Shown here: piece after piece, positions 45,171-57,997 of the stretch
Position numbering within the stretch: position 1 is the first letter of the stretch
Layout: each line of letters begins with the position of its first letter
NCBI GenBank assembly: GCA_023014485.1
Contig: JAJOZX010001078.1
Span: forward strand, 348,001-412,000
DNA from: Bathynomus jamesi
Lineage: Eukaryota > Arthropoda > Malacostraca > Isopoda > Cirolanidae
Direction of reading: 5' to 3'
Length of the DNA stretch: 64,000 nt
Notes under the pieces: generated by a model
What the model was told of the DNA's origin: nothing
The model's input: only the letters and a program-made list of their open reading frames with translations
Database searches by the model: none
Translations under genes and position numbers: made by a program

Positions 45171-46446
45171 TTCGTCATTACATTGTACATCAGTTTCATT
45201 TTTCTCATCTGAACTCCACGTTTCCGGTGACCTTGGTACTGGCAAATGTTTATTATGTGAAACAGGCTTTATGGCTGATAGCAAATTTGGGTATTGTACC
45301 GTATGTTTAGATTTTGTAGTAATGCCTAGTATATTTGTTAAGCAGGAATAACAATTCGTTAAATGGTCTTTTGGCTCTCCATATCATCGGAACAGCAAAC
45401 GGCATTTGACGAGACTCATTTAGTCTGCCTGTCAGAAGTCTTAAACACGTAATACAGCGTATATGAGGTGCTAGGGCGGGTCATACTATGCATTTTTTTT
45501 AAATCAATGGAGAGGGGTGTTCAAATGACATATTTTGGTGTATAGAACACAGTTCTGAAGAAAATATTTAATTCTGATAACCCTAACCTACATCATTGCG
45601 CAGTTGATTATTATTAAATTGTTGATTATTTTACTATTGTAGTTACCCCAGAATATGTCTTCTCACGTTATCTCTCATAGAGCATTGTTCTAACTAATTC
45701 ATATAAACACATATAATGTAATTCATATAATAATAATAATAATATTTAAATACTCAAATAAAAAGGTGTGCCATTCCACTTAATTGTAATTATCATACAG
45801 TTTGGTATATGAAATATTTTGACGGTTTTCTGGCGCGCATAAGGCCATTTTCTGAGCCACCTTTCTCAGAGGCTAGAATGTAACGTTTCAGAACATTCTA
45901 AAACGTTTTGTGAAATATTTGAAGTGACTCATGATTTATGAAGCTATTTTACCACCTCGGCTTGCAGTGAGGGGATAGATTTAGTGATTATCTACTGATA
46001 TTTTTTTGTTACTGTTCACATGTGAGTATTATTCTGTTATATTTTAGAAAAAGCTATTTCTACGCATATTATAGTGATCCATTGAGCAAAATTTAATTAA
46101 CAACTTTGATTTGAGCTAAAATTAGGTGGTTCATTTTTAGTACAACTGAGCAGTATGAGGCCCATTTCAATGTTCTAAAGAATATTTTTAGGATGTTTCT
46201 TTAGTTTTTTTTAGAGTACATGAAGAAATTATTTGCATTACAGACAACAGATAAATTAGCATTTTATAACATTTTGAAACCAAAAAAGCATAATGTATTT
46301 AGCATTTGCAGATAAATTTGTTCTTGCCCATTTCAGCTCTTTTTTTTTAACCAAGAATTTTGCGCTGAAAAGAGTTAATACCTGTCTGTAGTGGATACTT
46401 AACTGTTGTATTATTGTTTTTATTTCAGTGTGAACTCATTAAGAAA

Positions 46447-49400
46447 ATGGCTCAAGTCGGAACAAGGACGAAATCAAGTTCTCATCTGAGTAATCTTGTT
46501 GGCACTGGCCGGGAGCTGTGGTGTCTGAACTGCCAACTGTGAGGGATATCCTGAGGTATGGCATCTACTTGAGGAAGCAAAGTGAAGATGACAGGAGGAA
46601 CTACCCAGTGGACAAGCTGGTGAGTGACATCTACCCTGGTCTGATTTGTCAGTGGAGCAAAGCTAATGCTCTTTTCAAGCCACCTGTTATCAATGAAAAA
46701 GTGACCATGTCCAAGCTCAAGGAGGTCTGGAATCAGGCAGTGAAGTTTTCTCTTGGGAAGGGCAAACTTGATGCCAAAGAGAGGTTCATTGTCAAGTTAG
46801 ACAAGTTCTTTGATATTTTGACTTGCAAGTGTCAGATACCAGTTGTGAGGGGGGAGGCTGTGAGGGCTGTGTTATCCAAGCCCACATTAACTGTTCCTGC
46901 AGCAGAGAGAAAAAGATTCCTGTGAAAGATCTTGCCTACATCAAGGGACAGAAAGAGAAGGTTGGAAGTAAGGGACCCCACCAAATAGGGGGTCCTGATC
47001 TACCAGAGCACAAGAGACAGGTGAGGACATTGAAAAGGCAGTGGATGGAAAGGAAGGCAGAGAAAAGGAGAAGGAGCAAGGAGGAAAGTGCGGCAGTAGC
47101 AGAGAAGGCAGCCAGGAAGGATGTTAAGAGATTTTTGGCAGATGGTGATGAGGATCTGGAATTGGAGAGAAGTGGTGATGAAGATGAGTTTGTTCCTGAA
47201 GTTGAGCTCTTCCCTCAAACTGACCCTGAGCCAGCAGCTTCGGCAAAGGTACAGAAAAACTATGATGAGATTCAAAACATTGCCTTGCTAGTGTAAGGTA
47301 TGGCATAGGGCTGAGACCAACTGCAGCGATAGCAAGCAGCTCTGATTGACGCAGGAATCATCACAGAAGACAATACAAGTAAAGTGATTGATAAGAGCAA
47401 GGTCAAGAGAGCACAGGAGAAGTTGATGAGAGAGCTGGGGGAACAGTTCGAGAAGAAGTGCAGGGAGGAGGGGGGGATCTCTTGCATCCTCTTTGATGGG
47501 CGGATTGACCTGACCAATGTGATGATGGAAGCTGAGGGCAGTGACCAATCTTTTCCCGCAAATATCAAGGAAGAACACTATAGTGTTGTTAGTGAGCCTG
47601 GCAGCTACTATCTGTTCCACTTTACCCCAGAGAAAGCAACTAAAGAGGAGTCACGTGCGGAGAAGATTGCTAAGGTCCTGTTTGCCTGGCTGAAAGAGAG
47701 GGGTTATGATAAGACCTTGTTGGCCATTGGAGGAGACTCAACAAATGTCAACACTGGTGTGAAGCTGGAGTAATGTGGAAGCTGGAGCTGCACCTGGGGA
47801 GAAAGCTGGTCTGGTTGGTGTGCAACCTGCACACTGTTGAACTTCCCCTGCGCCATCTCATTGTTGACCTTGATGGCCCTACTCTGTCAGACAAAAAATT
47901 ATCCGGGCCAATAGGAAAGCTCCTTGATTCTGCTACAGACTTTGATATCAATCCAAACTTCACCCGAATCTCTGTTGGCCCTCCACTGATCAAGCTTCCT
48001 GACAAGGTCATTCAAGATCTCTCAACTGATCAATACTATGGCTATAAAATTGTCTGTGCAGTCAGGGATGGAGTACTTCCTGCAGGGCCGGCTCTGTTAG
48101 AGATAGGACCAGTAAACCACAGCCGCTGGCTCACCACAGCGAACAGACTTCTCAGGCTCTGGGTGTCAAAGCACGGACTTAAAGGAAAGAACCTGAAGAT
48201 TCTGCAATTCATTGTGGAATTCATCATTGGAGTGTATTACTCATGTTGGTTCAACGTGAAGGTCAAGCACTCCTGGATCGAAGGGCCTAGGCACATTCTC
48301 TTTCAGCTGGACTGCCTCAAGTCCCAGAGAAAGGAGGTGCTGGATATTGTGATGCCAACTGTGAGAAGATCTGCTTGGTATGCCCACAGTGAAGTCATCC
48401 TCCAAACACTACTCTGCTCTGAGGATCAGAAGGAGAGGATTGAAGGGGTGGAGAGAATCCTGGCCATCAGGGAGAGGGGGACCCGGACACTCAGCTGGGG
48501 GACTCCTCTGTTAGGAGCAGAAGGACACCTGACATCAATTGTGATGCTTCCAGCATCGGTGACTTGATCAGCTGGTCAGAAGGTGTGTCAGAGCCACCTC
48601 TCACCTGCTCTCTAAGCACCTCAGAGGTGAAAAACTTCAACAACACCCCCATGGAGGTGCGCAACTGGCCTTGCCACACACAAAGCATTGAGAGGGTTGT
48701 TAAAATGGTGACTGAGGCTTCTGCTAAGTACTAGTGTTGAAAAATAATCGAAACTTTACAAACCGGTTTTAACCGGTTATGACCGAAAAGTATAGTAATT
48801 TTTAAAAGCCACAATTGAAAGGTACTGACTTTAACTCTTAACTAGCATAGCTTATCGCCTATTTTTTGGTCAAAAGAATGCAAAAATGCATCATGATATG
48901 TATGCATATGAATAAGAAAATGACAACTTTGACATATTTTATTTTAGCCAAAATAATACATTATTCAAACAATTTAGATTTGAAATAATTTTTTAAAATA
49001 AAACATCTATACTTAGAAAGAAATAAACTTCTTTTTGTAAAAAAATTATAAAGAATAAAAATAAAATTTATCTCTATTTTGGAAAAAATATTGAAATAAA
49101 ATTTTTTAATAAAAAAAAACTTTACCTAGAAAACAGAAAATTGACTCCTCGTGTAAGAAAAAATATATAAATTAATTTAGATTTTATCTCTATTTTGGAA
49201 ATGACATTTTAAGAAACAAAGGGCATTAAGGGTCTTATACTGCGAATAGGGCTTCAGTCGACTGACTCTACACTACAGCCTACATGATGAGACAAACTGA
49301 AGATCGAGTTGCCAGATAGGCAAAAATTATACTGAAGAGCAGTTTGCCAGTTTGTCACAATTTAACTTAATAGGTAATGTATTCGAAGTTATTTTTTGTG

Positions 49401-49590
49401 CGCTGTAGCGCGTAGCTGCACGTTCGCGCAAGTTTGAGCCAAATAAAAATCAATCGATAAAACCGGTTTTTTCTTTCGGTTTTCGATTTTTAGGGGAATT
49501 TTACAAACCGGTTGAAAACCGGTTTTCAACACTACTAAGTACTTCTCACAGGAAAAGAGGATCAGGGCTCTGGAGACCAGCAGGAACTGA
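46447..49590 (+). pseudogene. Unassigned transposase (GGDSTNVNTG/SRWLTTANR family), broken
   Basis: ATG at 46447 begins AQVGTRTKSSSHLSNLVGTG. A frame change leads to LPTVRDILRYGIYLRKQSED, a Cys-rich block (CKCQI, then GCEGCVIQAHINCSC), SREKKIPVKDLAYIKGQKEK and a basic, acidic-tailed region. The second half has ISCILFDGR, LLAIGGDSTNVNTG (an RNase H-like Asp), LHTVELPLRHLI, GPVNHSRWLTTANRLLRLW, WFNVKVKHSWIEGPRHI, SEVILQTLLCS and RNWPCHTQSIERVVKMVTEA, ending at TGA 49588. Frames change near 46520, 46850, 47296, 47765 and 48510. The same C-terminal blocks occur at 58689-59150 and 51540-51782. The order resembles a far relative of hAT transposases; that is inference. Confidence 0.75.
48732..49534. 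mobile_element. hAT MITE (TAGTGTTGAAAA ends)
   Basis: Left TAGTGTTGAAAA and right GGTTTTCAACACTA, perfect 8-bp duplication CTAAGTAC (48724-48731, 49535-49542). Subterminal AAACCGGTTTTAACCGGTT motifs occur on both sides. Non-coding, 803 bp. Confidence 0.93.
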
Positions 49591-49957
49591 TGTCCAAGTC
49601 TGAGTCAAAGCAGGATTTGTGCAACCTGGCAAAGTTCAAGATGTCAGGAGAATGATCTTTGTAATTATACCCAGTGATATACATGCAGTTCACCTATTAA
49701 TAAATATATGTAAAGTTGATTTGGCCTTGTCAATATAAATGATTTAGCTTATATCTTTTAATATATTATAAAGGGGTTCAAAAGGGTAAAATTGGCAATT
49801 TAGAAATACAAAATGATGTAGGTTAGAGTTATCCTATCCAAAAAATAAGCTCATATTTGAATTCCCCATGTAAAAACACATAATTTAGACACCCCTGATG
49901 GTAGGATTTCCTTCAGATTCATGTCACCTGAGTACGACCCGCCCTAAATTGAGGTGC

Positions 49958-51071
49958 CCACGTCTTGCAACCAAAATAAAGTTAGTATGCATTTTGACGA
50001 GAGGGGTGAAATTTCGCCTTTGAGATTTAAAAGTTGACTCTCGCGCGCACATCAGAAACAGTTTGGATGGTTGACACGCTTACGTGGCATTCTGTCATGA
50101 AACAATACGAACGCACTGACAGAAAAAATGAATGATTAAGGAAAACCACGAATAAAATGCACGATGTTCACAGAGCGAAAGCGAGTGAGTAATTGACAAA
50201 TGAAAGTCAACAGTGACGTGCAGCAACTTATAAGCAGAGGAGGAGCAATGGGCAGACCCCACCCCTTCCTATTCTTACTCAAATCTTAAGTAATGTAAAT
50301 TCGTGCGTCACTCTAAAACTGGGGGTGATAGAAAAATTCTGTTTTCATTTCGTAATCAACGTAAAAAATTACATATATTTCAAGTAAAAAAATATCTGAC
50401 AAAAACTTTGTTGACCAGTGTTATCTACGTTTATGTTTAATAATTTTTTAAAAGAATGAAATTTTTAAGTTTTATATACGTATATAAAACTACAAATTAT
50501 TAAATATAGCAAACTTGGTTAATTGACAAAGCTGGATAGAAATAAAATAAGCCTATGAAATCATTTAAAGTGAAACCTAACAAATTTTACTGATTTGGAA
50601 GTAGTAGTTTTCTGTCCACATCCCAACATCCCTCCCCTCGTGGCTGGTCAGGAACTACTCAAGAACCTGCCCAGTTGATTCTCGAATGTATCGAGGTTAC
50701 TTTGCGGGAAATTCCAAAGTTCTTTTCATAGCATGTTACTTTTGAGCCTCATATTCTGAAAATATTATCCATCTTCATTTTCATGGCCGCCTCTCCCGCT
50801 AGTTTCTAAAATTTGTAATATATTGTAGCTATCCTTCAAGTATTTTCTCTATAGGGCCTTTGTGTTACGTATTGCTCACAATTTCTCTCCAGGTAGTGTG
50901 TGTCAAGGATTGTAGTCGTGACTCGTGAGAGGTAGTCTTCGTCATTCGTTTCATTTCTCAGACATAAAAGTCCTTCATGTGGGTTCAATATTTTGTAATA
51001 TTTCGTTTTCTGTATGGGATTGAGAGACTAAACCCGTTCATAGTTTCGGCTTTGTTTACTTTTATGACCTC
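49958..51071. other. Non-coding, nothing recognised
   Basis: No coding similarity or paired repeat ends. Confidence 0.4.
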
Positions 51072-52295
51072 TAGGCCGGGTCGAAATTTTTTATTTCTTC
51101 GGTACATAGTGTGAGGTCGTTCAATCAATCATAGTAACACCCTGGTAAAATATTTTTGAATTCTGAGGATCCCTACACCCCCTACCGGTTTATTTTTTCA
51201 GAAAATTCGTAAAATTCGAGATAATTTGCAATTTACTTCGAAATTTTTTTTATTATTACAAAAGTTCGCTTATAAAACACATTTATTTTTTTAATGAAAA
51301 AAAATTAAAAAAATACAAATGCATTAAAAAAAATTTAATACATAAATTTTTAGCTATTATCGGTAGAAATTTAGAAATTAAGAGAAATTCAATAAAATTT
51401 TTGACCTAAAACTAGTTTTTTTTTATTTCTTCCATTGACCTTTCCACTCAAGTAGGCAGTTCTTTTCTAGACTCTAAAGTATTTAAAATAAATTTATGCC
51501 GATTAATATAACCAATTCTTTCCTGGCTAGATTTAGTTACTAATTCACGCCCCGTTCAACGCTTTGGCTGTGACATGGAAAATCTACTATTTCTAGAGGT
51601 TTAGTTCTAATCTGAAGCAATTGCTCATTGGTAAAATTACTTAGCAAAGGTGGAGGAGTGATTATCTGCTCATTCCAATTAATCAAATCAATATTATTAT
51701 TTGCTAGAAAATTTATAGATCTTGGTAGCTCAAAATTTCTGCTGCAAAAGACTGCATTGTGGCTTCTTTTTCTAGTAGCCATAATTTAATTTAATAAGAT
51801 TTTAATTATTTTATTTATTACTGATATTTTAAAATTAAATAACGTATTTTAATACAAACTTTTAACATTCTAGGTACCTAAATAGGAATCTGGGAAGAAA
51901 AAAAACAAAAATAATGTAATATTAGGTCTTATATCCGGTGCTATGAGTCAGCACCGGATTTAAGACCTTACCCCCTACCCCCCGATCTCAAAAAAAGTTG
52001 GTGAATGGTCTATTCTGATGTAATTCGTGCCGGGAAACCCGATTTTGGCCATCCGAAAGCAAAAAAAATTAATATTTAGGGTCGATTTTTAAGATTTTCG
52101 ATTTTTGGCCTATTTCCCATACAAATTCATATGGAAAAAAGTGAGTATCGGTAGGTGGGGGTAGCGAAGGTCCCACAGCCTTGATTTTTGGTGTGGATAC
52201 TACTACTACTACTACTACTACAACTACAAAATGATCAACCTCTCAATATGTACCTAAGCAAAATCTTGACCATGACCCCTTTTCGACCCGGCCTA
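51072..52295 (-). mobile_element. Deletion derivative of an unassigned transposon (TAGGCCGGGTCGAAA ends)
   Basis: The left end TAGGCCGGGTCGAAA is mirrored exactly by TTTCGACCCGGCCTA (52281-52295). Flanks ATGACCTC (51064-51071) and ATGACCTT (52296-52303) match at 7 of 8 positions. The minus strand retains only the C-terminus of a transposase. An inverted partner copy is at 57998-59349. A (TAC)n run (52198-52221) has expanded inside. Confidence 0.85.
51468..51782 (-). pseudogene. Transposase C-terminal fragment (same family as 58689-59150)
   Basis: The minus strand reads NFELPRSINFLANNNIDLIN, WNEQIITPPPLLSNFTNEQL, then FPCHSQSVERGVN, where a shift brings a stop. The CHSQSVERGV block matches CHTQSIERVV of the 46447-49590 protein. 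Confidence 0.85.
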
Positions 52296-54731
52296 ATGAC
52301 CTTGCAACCAGGTATGGGGCAATTAAGGTTAAAAAAATAATTGGTTACAATTACAATTTGGATATGCTCAATTACAATTATTGCAGTTGGTAAATGTAAT
52401 TGATTACAATCAGTGGCGGTCCTTGCATAGGCGATATAGGCGGCCGCCTAGGGCGCCAATTTGTGGCGGGGGCCACATAGCCAGAGCTGGGCAATAAATA
52501 CATTGAATGTATTTAAATACTAAATACATGGGAGAAATGTATTTAAATACTAAATACATTTTACGAATGTATTTAGATACTAAATACAAAATACATCAAT
52601 TGTATTTAAATACATTTGTAAATACATTTTAAATACATACAAATTTTAACATATGCATTCACTAATTCATGAGTAACAACAATATAAAATGCTTGATAAA
52701 GGATAAAGAAATAGTACAATCTAATTTCCGATTATATATTTCCCTTTTTAGAACAAAAACAAAAGAACTTAGAACTTACGATGTTCAACCAGTGACATAT
52801 ACTCATTATATCATTGCAAAATGAGTAACAATTAATGAGTAGATGAGACATAAACGTAAACATAAGACGTAAACATAAACATAAGGCACCTTACGAATTC
52901 TCTTATTTCACGGTTGCTGCGGATCAAAACCAATCTCTCAAGTTTTGTCTAAAAGAGTTTCTTTTGGGAGTCAGTGATTCCCTCGAATGAGAATATTCGC
53001 TCTACCGGTGCCGAAGATGGTAATGTCGTGTTATAGCGGAGGAACAGTCTTTTTATGAGAGGATGTTTTCCCAAACTGTTGATGGTCCGATCGGAATCTT
53101 GTAGAAATGCCAATACATGTCTGCAGATGGTGCAATAGAGGACCTCGAAGACGAAGAGTTGTGGGCGAAGCCAAAGTACTCATCGCCGTCCGATGCACCA
53201 CTAGATGTATTGTCATCTGCTTGCGGGTCTTGGTCGACAGTAGTGGCGGCACGGATTAAAATGCTTTTTACCACTCCTCGTTGAGTTTCGGAGTTCCAAG
53301 ACTTGTTTTCTACCCAACGCAGTTTGAAGTATGGGTGCGTGGCTGTTGCAATGATGGCGTCGGTGACTTGGCGTTCATTAGCTAAGGAGAGAGAATTTTA
53401 TATCTCTCTCGGAACCCCTGAAGAATGGCGTTGATCAGTGGACGGCAATGCTTCAGGGGCTTGGATTCCAGTTGACTCAGTTTATTTTCTACGGATAGTA
53501 GAGTAGGCAGCAGCTCTCCGTAGAAACTGTTTTTATCACCTTGGAGGCGATCAATCGCCGTGGCAACTGGTGCCAGCACAGCAACATACTCTTGGAGAAA
53601 TTCAATTTCGCGTCTTGAATGTTGGTAGCTCTAGAGCAGTCATTAGTTCGTGGAGCTTCGCTTTGTGCTTCAGTAGCACGGTGAGGGAGTCGTACAGTGA
53701 GTTCCACCGTGTTGGACAAGGTAGACGCAAGGTGCAGTTCAATACATTTTTAATGATTTCGGCTGATTTCGGTCGTCCACTCTTATTCCAGAGCGCGGAA
53801 CATTTTCCCATCGCCGAGTGGTTGATGGTTGAAAATGAAGTCTTTAGAGCCTATTTAGCATCGGTAGTGGCCACCAAACTTAGTGTATGCGATGCGCAAC
53901 GTACATGTTTGGACAGGCTAAAACTGGGATCAGAGCCGTCTTCATCTTCATCCAACAAACCGTCTTCCATTTGCAGATCATTTTCAACCTCATTGTCTGA
54001 ATCATATTGGGATTCGTCATCGTCGATATCAACTTGTTCGGACTCGACAGCCTTGATGCCAAATTCCTTAAATGCTTTGATAAAGTTGGAGCCGTTATCT
54101 GTAACGGTGCTCACAACCTTGTCTATTGGAATGTTAGTCATTCATATCATCTTCCATCTGATCCGCAATTTTAATATAACTGTGCTCACCTCTAAATCGA
54201 CAGCAAGCCAGTGCCCTACTGTGTCGTTCAAAGATAGCTTCATCAATCTGTAAAAAATATTTTGAAAATTAGTTATGAGGTAAAAAAAAATAGATGTAAA
54301 TGATTAGAAATATATATCTATATATTAAATTATAGCCATATTGTATACACATCATAAAACGATATAGCTATATCGCATTATTATTGTCGATTGTTTTCTT
54401 TGTCTTCCATTAACTTTACTTCAAAATAAATATATTTACACTAGTATGCACACTAACCCAATGAACAGTTACACCCAGAAAACTGCGGTGACGCGTAGAC
54501 CATATGTCCGCTGTAAGACATATGTTATAATGTTTCAGACCAACAAAGACCCTAGGATCCACTCATGGCTGGTCTACCTAACTGTGTTCGTAATCGTGTA
54601 TTGTGTATGTCCTCCGTGGTGGTGGAGGGGACCTACAATTTTACGTGGGTTCCGAACCACAAGAACATAAGAAACTTATTTAAAAACTGCCGGTAAATTG
54701 GCAACGACCAATTTTTACGAAACTAAATAAT

Positions 54732-55195
54732 TATCAATTTAAAAATAATTAATTATCGGTTTAAAACTAAAGATAGAATATCTCGGTCCAGAGGAGCAAG
54801 TCATAATAGACTACTATCCACAAATATGTTACATTCTATATCTATTTATAACGGACATGCAAATATATCACATCCAAAGAATCCAGTCAATTTCATTACG
54901 GTATCCATCAAGTCACGGTCCATATCGATTGCGGACCAAGTCAAAATTTACAACCATATACATTATCAATTTAAAAATAATTAATTATCGATTTAAAACT
55001 AAAGATAGAATCTCTCGATCCAGAGGATCAAGTCATAATAGACTACTATCCACAAATATGTTACACTCTATATCTATTATATAACGGACATGCAAATATA
55101 TCAGATCCAAAGAATCCAGTCAATTTCATTACGGTATCCATCAAGTCACGGTTCATATCGATTGCGGACCAAGTCAAATTTACAACCATATACAT
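54732..55195. repeat. Two tandem copies of a 231-bp unit
   Basis: AATTTAAAAATAATTAATTA begins each copy (about 54735 and 54966). Each continues with AAACTAAAGATAGAAT, CAAGTCATAATAGACTACTA, GGACATGCAAATATATCA and CAAGTCACGGTCCATATCG or close variants, ending ACAACCATATACATTA. It lies at the 3' side of the LINE copy and may be its tail region. Confidence 0.85.
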
Positions 55196-55199
55196 TACA

Positions 55200-56612
55200 A
55201 TATATACACTTACGAGGAAAAGTGTAGGTGTGGCTGTAAAGACTGTACAGTAATGTAGAAATGTGTGTGCACCCATTATGGGTCTCCCATTTAAAGGTGT
55301 TTGTGGGGCAAGTGAAGATCATGAGTTTTTCAATACCTCACAGTACTATGGGGGGCACCGCTCGGCAGAGGAATCTCTTTAAATGGGGTGTGTAAGGACA
55401 GAGAGTATCCCCTAACCCAAGACGCTGCCTCCCTATATCCCACAACACTTGTTGAGCTGTGGGATCTATCCTCACAAAGCCTTAATTTTACTACATTAAA
55501 CTATACCCTTTCTATCAACATGCGCGTCCAATCGATTCTTAAACATGTTTATAGACGTGCTACTAATTACTTCTACCGGCAAACTATTCCAGCTATTTAC
55601 TATTCTATGCGTAAAAAAGTTTTTCGCAACTGCTGTCTCGAACCTTCTACTTGTCAACTTACACCCGTTATTTCTAGTCCTATATATTGAGATATTTCGA
55701 AAAAGCTATCTCTATCTACGTTATCAAACCCATTCATAATTTTGAAAACCTGGATTAGATCACCCCTTAACCTCCTAGTCTCGAGTGTAGTCAATTTTAA
55801 CTCTTTAAGCCTATCCTCGTACGACTTTGACCTAAGAGACGGAATCATCTTAGTTGCTCGTCTTTGAACTCTTTCGATTTTGTCTATATCTTTGCGCATA
55901 TGCGGATTCCAAAATTGGACCGCGTACTCCAAATGGGGTCTAACTAATGATTTATAAAGAGGAACTATAATATCGCGCGATTTGTACTCAAAATTTCGAG
56001 CTATAAAACCTAACACTTTGTTCGCCTTATTGACCGCCGCTGTACTTTGTTTCGCTACTTTTAAATCACCAGTGACTATAACTCCTAAATCTTTTTCCTG
56101 CTCTACGCTGTTAAATCTTTCCCTGACATACTATACGCAAAATTACCGTTACGCGAACCTATATGCATAATTTTGCACTTATCCACGTTAAATCTCATTT
56201 GCCATGTGACTGACCAATCAACGATTTTATTCAGATCTTCCTGAATTTTACCTCTATCTTCGTCATTAATCGCCCTACCCACCCAGCTTCGTGTCATCCG
56301 CAAACTTTGAAACTGTACTGACTAGGCCGACATCTAAATCGTTAATATATATAAGAAAAAGCAAGGGGCCCAATACAGAACCCTGAGGAACGCCACTCGC
56401 TACATTAGTCCAACACGACTCCGCTCCATCAACGACCACCCTCTGTTTCCTGCCTCGCAACCATTCTTCTAGCCAATTTATTACTACACCCCTGATTCCA
56501 TGAGCCTTAGTTTTTTCAATGAGTCTTTTGTGCGGCCCGGTGTCAAACGCTTTTTGAAAATCTAAATACACTACATCAACCGCCCGATGTCTATCGTAAA
56601 CGTTAACAGCGT
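55200..56612 (-). mobile_element. L2/CR1-type LINE, 5'-truncated copy
   Basis: On the minus strand it begins inside the RT at about 56612 and ends with a stop at 55496, followed by a putative 3' region to about 55200. It is the same family as 1-3147 (same [13 protein letters not shown] and FADDTK context). It interrupts the hAT transposase of 52482-57889, apparently in the intron after the [12 protein letters not shown] stretch. Confidence 0.85.
55496..56612 (-). pseudogene. LINE reverse transcriptase, truncated and frameshifted
   Basis: It reads [48 protein letters not shown]. After a shift: RFNVDKCKIMHIGSRN. After another: LGFIARNFEYKSRDIIVPLY, PHLEYAVQFWNP and RVQRRATKMIPSLRSKSYED. The last frame has RIVNSWNSLPVEVI and ends at 55496. 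No endonuclease part is present, as expected for 5' truncation. Confidence 0.9.
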
Positions 56613-57997
56613 CTTCAAGCGTTTCTCGTCGTCAAGCAGGTTTCGGGATAGTTTCCGCCGTGAAATAACATTCACAGTTGGATTCAGAGCTGAAAATAAA
56701 AATTATACCATTAAAAAAGAATGAATATAAGGTCGCTAAAATGTTGAAGCATTAATAGGATATTTTAGTAGTAACTATCATTCTATCAATAACTGATAAT
56801 TCAGTATAAATTACTGTATTAATTAATTACTTGTGACAAGTTTCACAAAAGCTGGTTGCTCAATGGTAGCAAGAGGATGAATGCCCTGAACTATGAATTC
56901 GGCAATCCTTTTATCGACATCCACTTGTTTTACTTTCTTGGGATTAGCCGCAAAACTTTCTTCGATAGTGATCGTTTTCTGTTGCTTACTGGCGCTACTC
57001 GATGAAGATGGGTCACTTCCATCAAGACTTGCTTTTCTCTTTCGTTTCGTTGCTACATACTTTTGCACAGTTTGAATCATGCCAGGGTGGACACGCTGTG
57101 AAAAAAATAAACATGAATTACCTAATGAATACTGATCGATAATTAATGAATCAATAATCATTGATATAAATTTTTGATAAATTTCTACTTTAGGGGACAC
57201 GGTGAATTTCGAAATAAATACACCACTCGATAGATCAGACGATTTTAAAAGCTTTTTCATCAATGAATTTTCCATCGCAAATTGGATTGATTGCAACGAG
57301 TTAGTTACACAGGCCCACTTAAGGCATAGCCGTTCTGTACGATTATTCGGTCAATTTCAAGATATTTTTTGAAGTCTAAAAAAACACACCTTCAGATGAG
57401 TGCACAGATTCGTTGTAGCATTGTTTGCAGCAGAGACTTCGTGTTTACACAGCAAGCAGGTGCACTTTACCTTATTACGGTCTTTAGATTTAATTTTAAA
57501 GTATTTTCCATCAAACAGAGGGTGCACTAAATTGTTATCCGCAGATATATCACTGTTTGATTCACCGGATTTGCTTGTTGAAGCCATGACACGCACACGA
57601 TAAAGAAATCAACCGCTTCTGACTAAGGTTGGCACACAACTGATTGAACTGACACGTTGAAACATGAACCATGCTGTACTACACTGTCGACGCGTCGTAC
57701 TGTGCTAGTACAGAACGTGTATTAAACCAGTAAAAGTATTTATATTTTGAGTATTTAAATACTCATTAAAGTATTTAAATACTATATTTAAATACATGAA
57801 AAACAATGTATTTATAAATAGTTCTAAATACACAAATGTATTTAAATACGTATTTAAATACAAATGTATTTAAATACTGCCCAGCACTGCACATAGCACG
57901 CCCGTTTTTTGTTTTTTCTCAAACAGTCTCCAGTCCAGGGCTCGAGAAATTTACCAACTCACGGTCTCACCAACCCCGGTTGGAGATAGATATTTAT

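Larger units (their letters stand above)
45472..49949 (+). mobile_element. Unassigned DNA transposon (TAGGGCGGGTC ends, 8-bp target duplication)
   Basis: The left end TAGGGCGGGTCATACT is mirrored by AGTACGACCCGCCCTA at the right (49931-49946). The 8-bp duplication TGAGGTGC is perfect (45464-45471, 49950-49957), with three extra bases AAT at the right end. The interior codes on the + strand for a large protein (46447-49590). It is interrupted by a hAT MITE at 48732-49534. The 5' untranslated part (45472-46440) is AT-rich and ends in a TTATTTCAG acceptor-like site. Confidence 0.85.
53031..57587 (-). pseudogene. BED-finger hAT transposase, broken by a LINE insertion
   Basis: The minus strand starts near 57587 with ASTSKSGESNSDISADNN, then the BED finger CTCLLCKHEVSA...TTNLCTHLK. 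The 56823-57296 segment has VHPGMIQTVQKYVATKRKRK and a PLATIEQPAFVKLV end. A next exon [20 protein letters not shown] follows at about 56690-56610. After the LINE come ERHSRALACCRFRGEHSYIK, KVVSTVTDNGSNFIKAF (catalytic Asp, about 54060-54120), VRCASHTLSLV, CPTRWNSLYDSLTVLLKHKA (about 53640-53710), then APVATAIDRLQGDKN and the C-terminus to about 53031. Frames change between several segments. No TIR-proximal promoter is called. Confidence 0.85.
52482..57889 (-). mobile_element. hAT transposon, third layer (CAGAGCTGGGCA ends)
   Basis: Left CAGAGCTGGGCAATAAATAC and right TACTGCCCAGCACTG. Perfect 8-bp duplication CACATAGC (52474-52481, 57890-57897). Many AATGTATTTAAATAC repeats lie just inside both ends. 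A hAT transposase is on the minus strand and a LINE copy is inserted in it. Confidence 0.95.
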
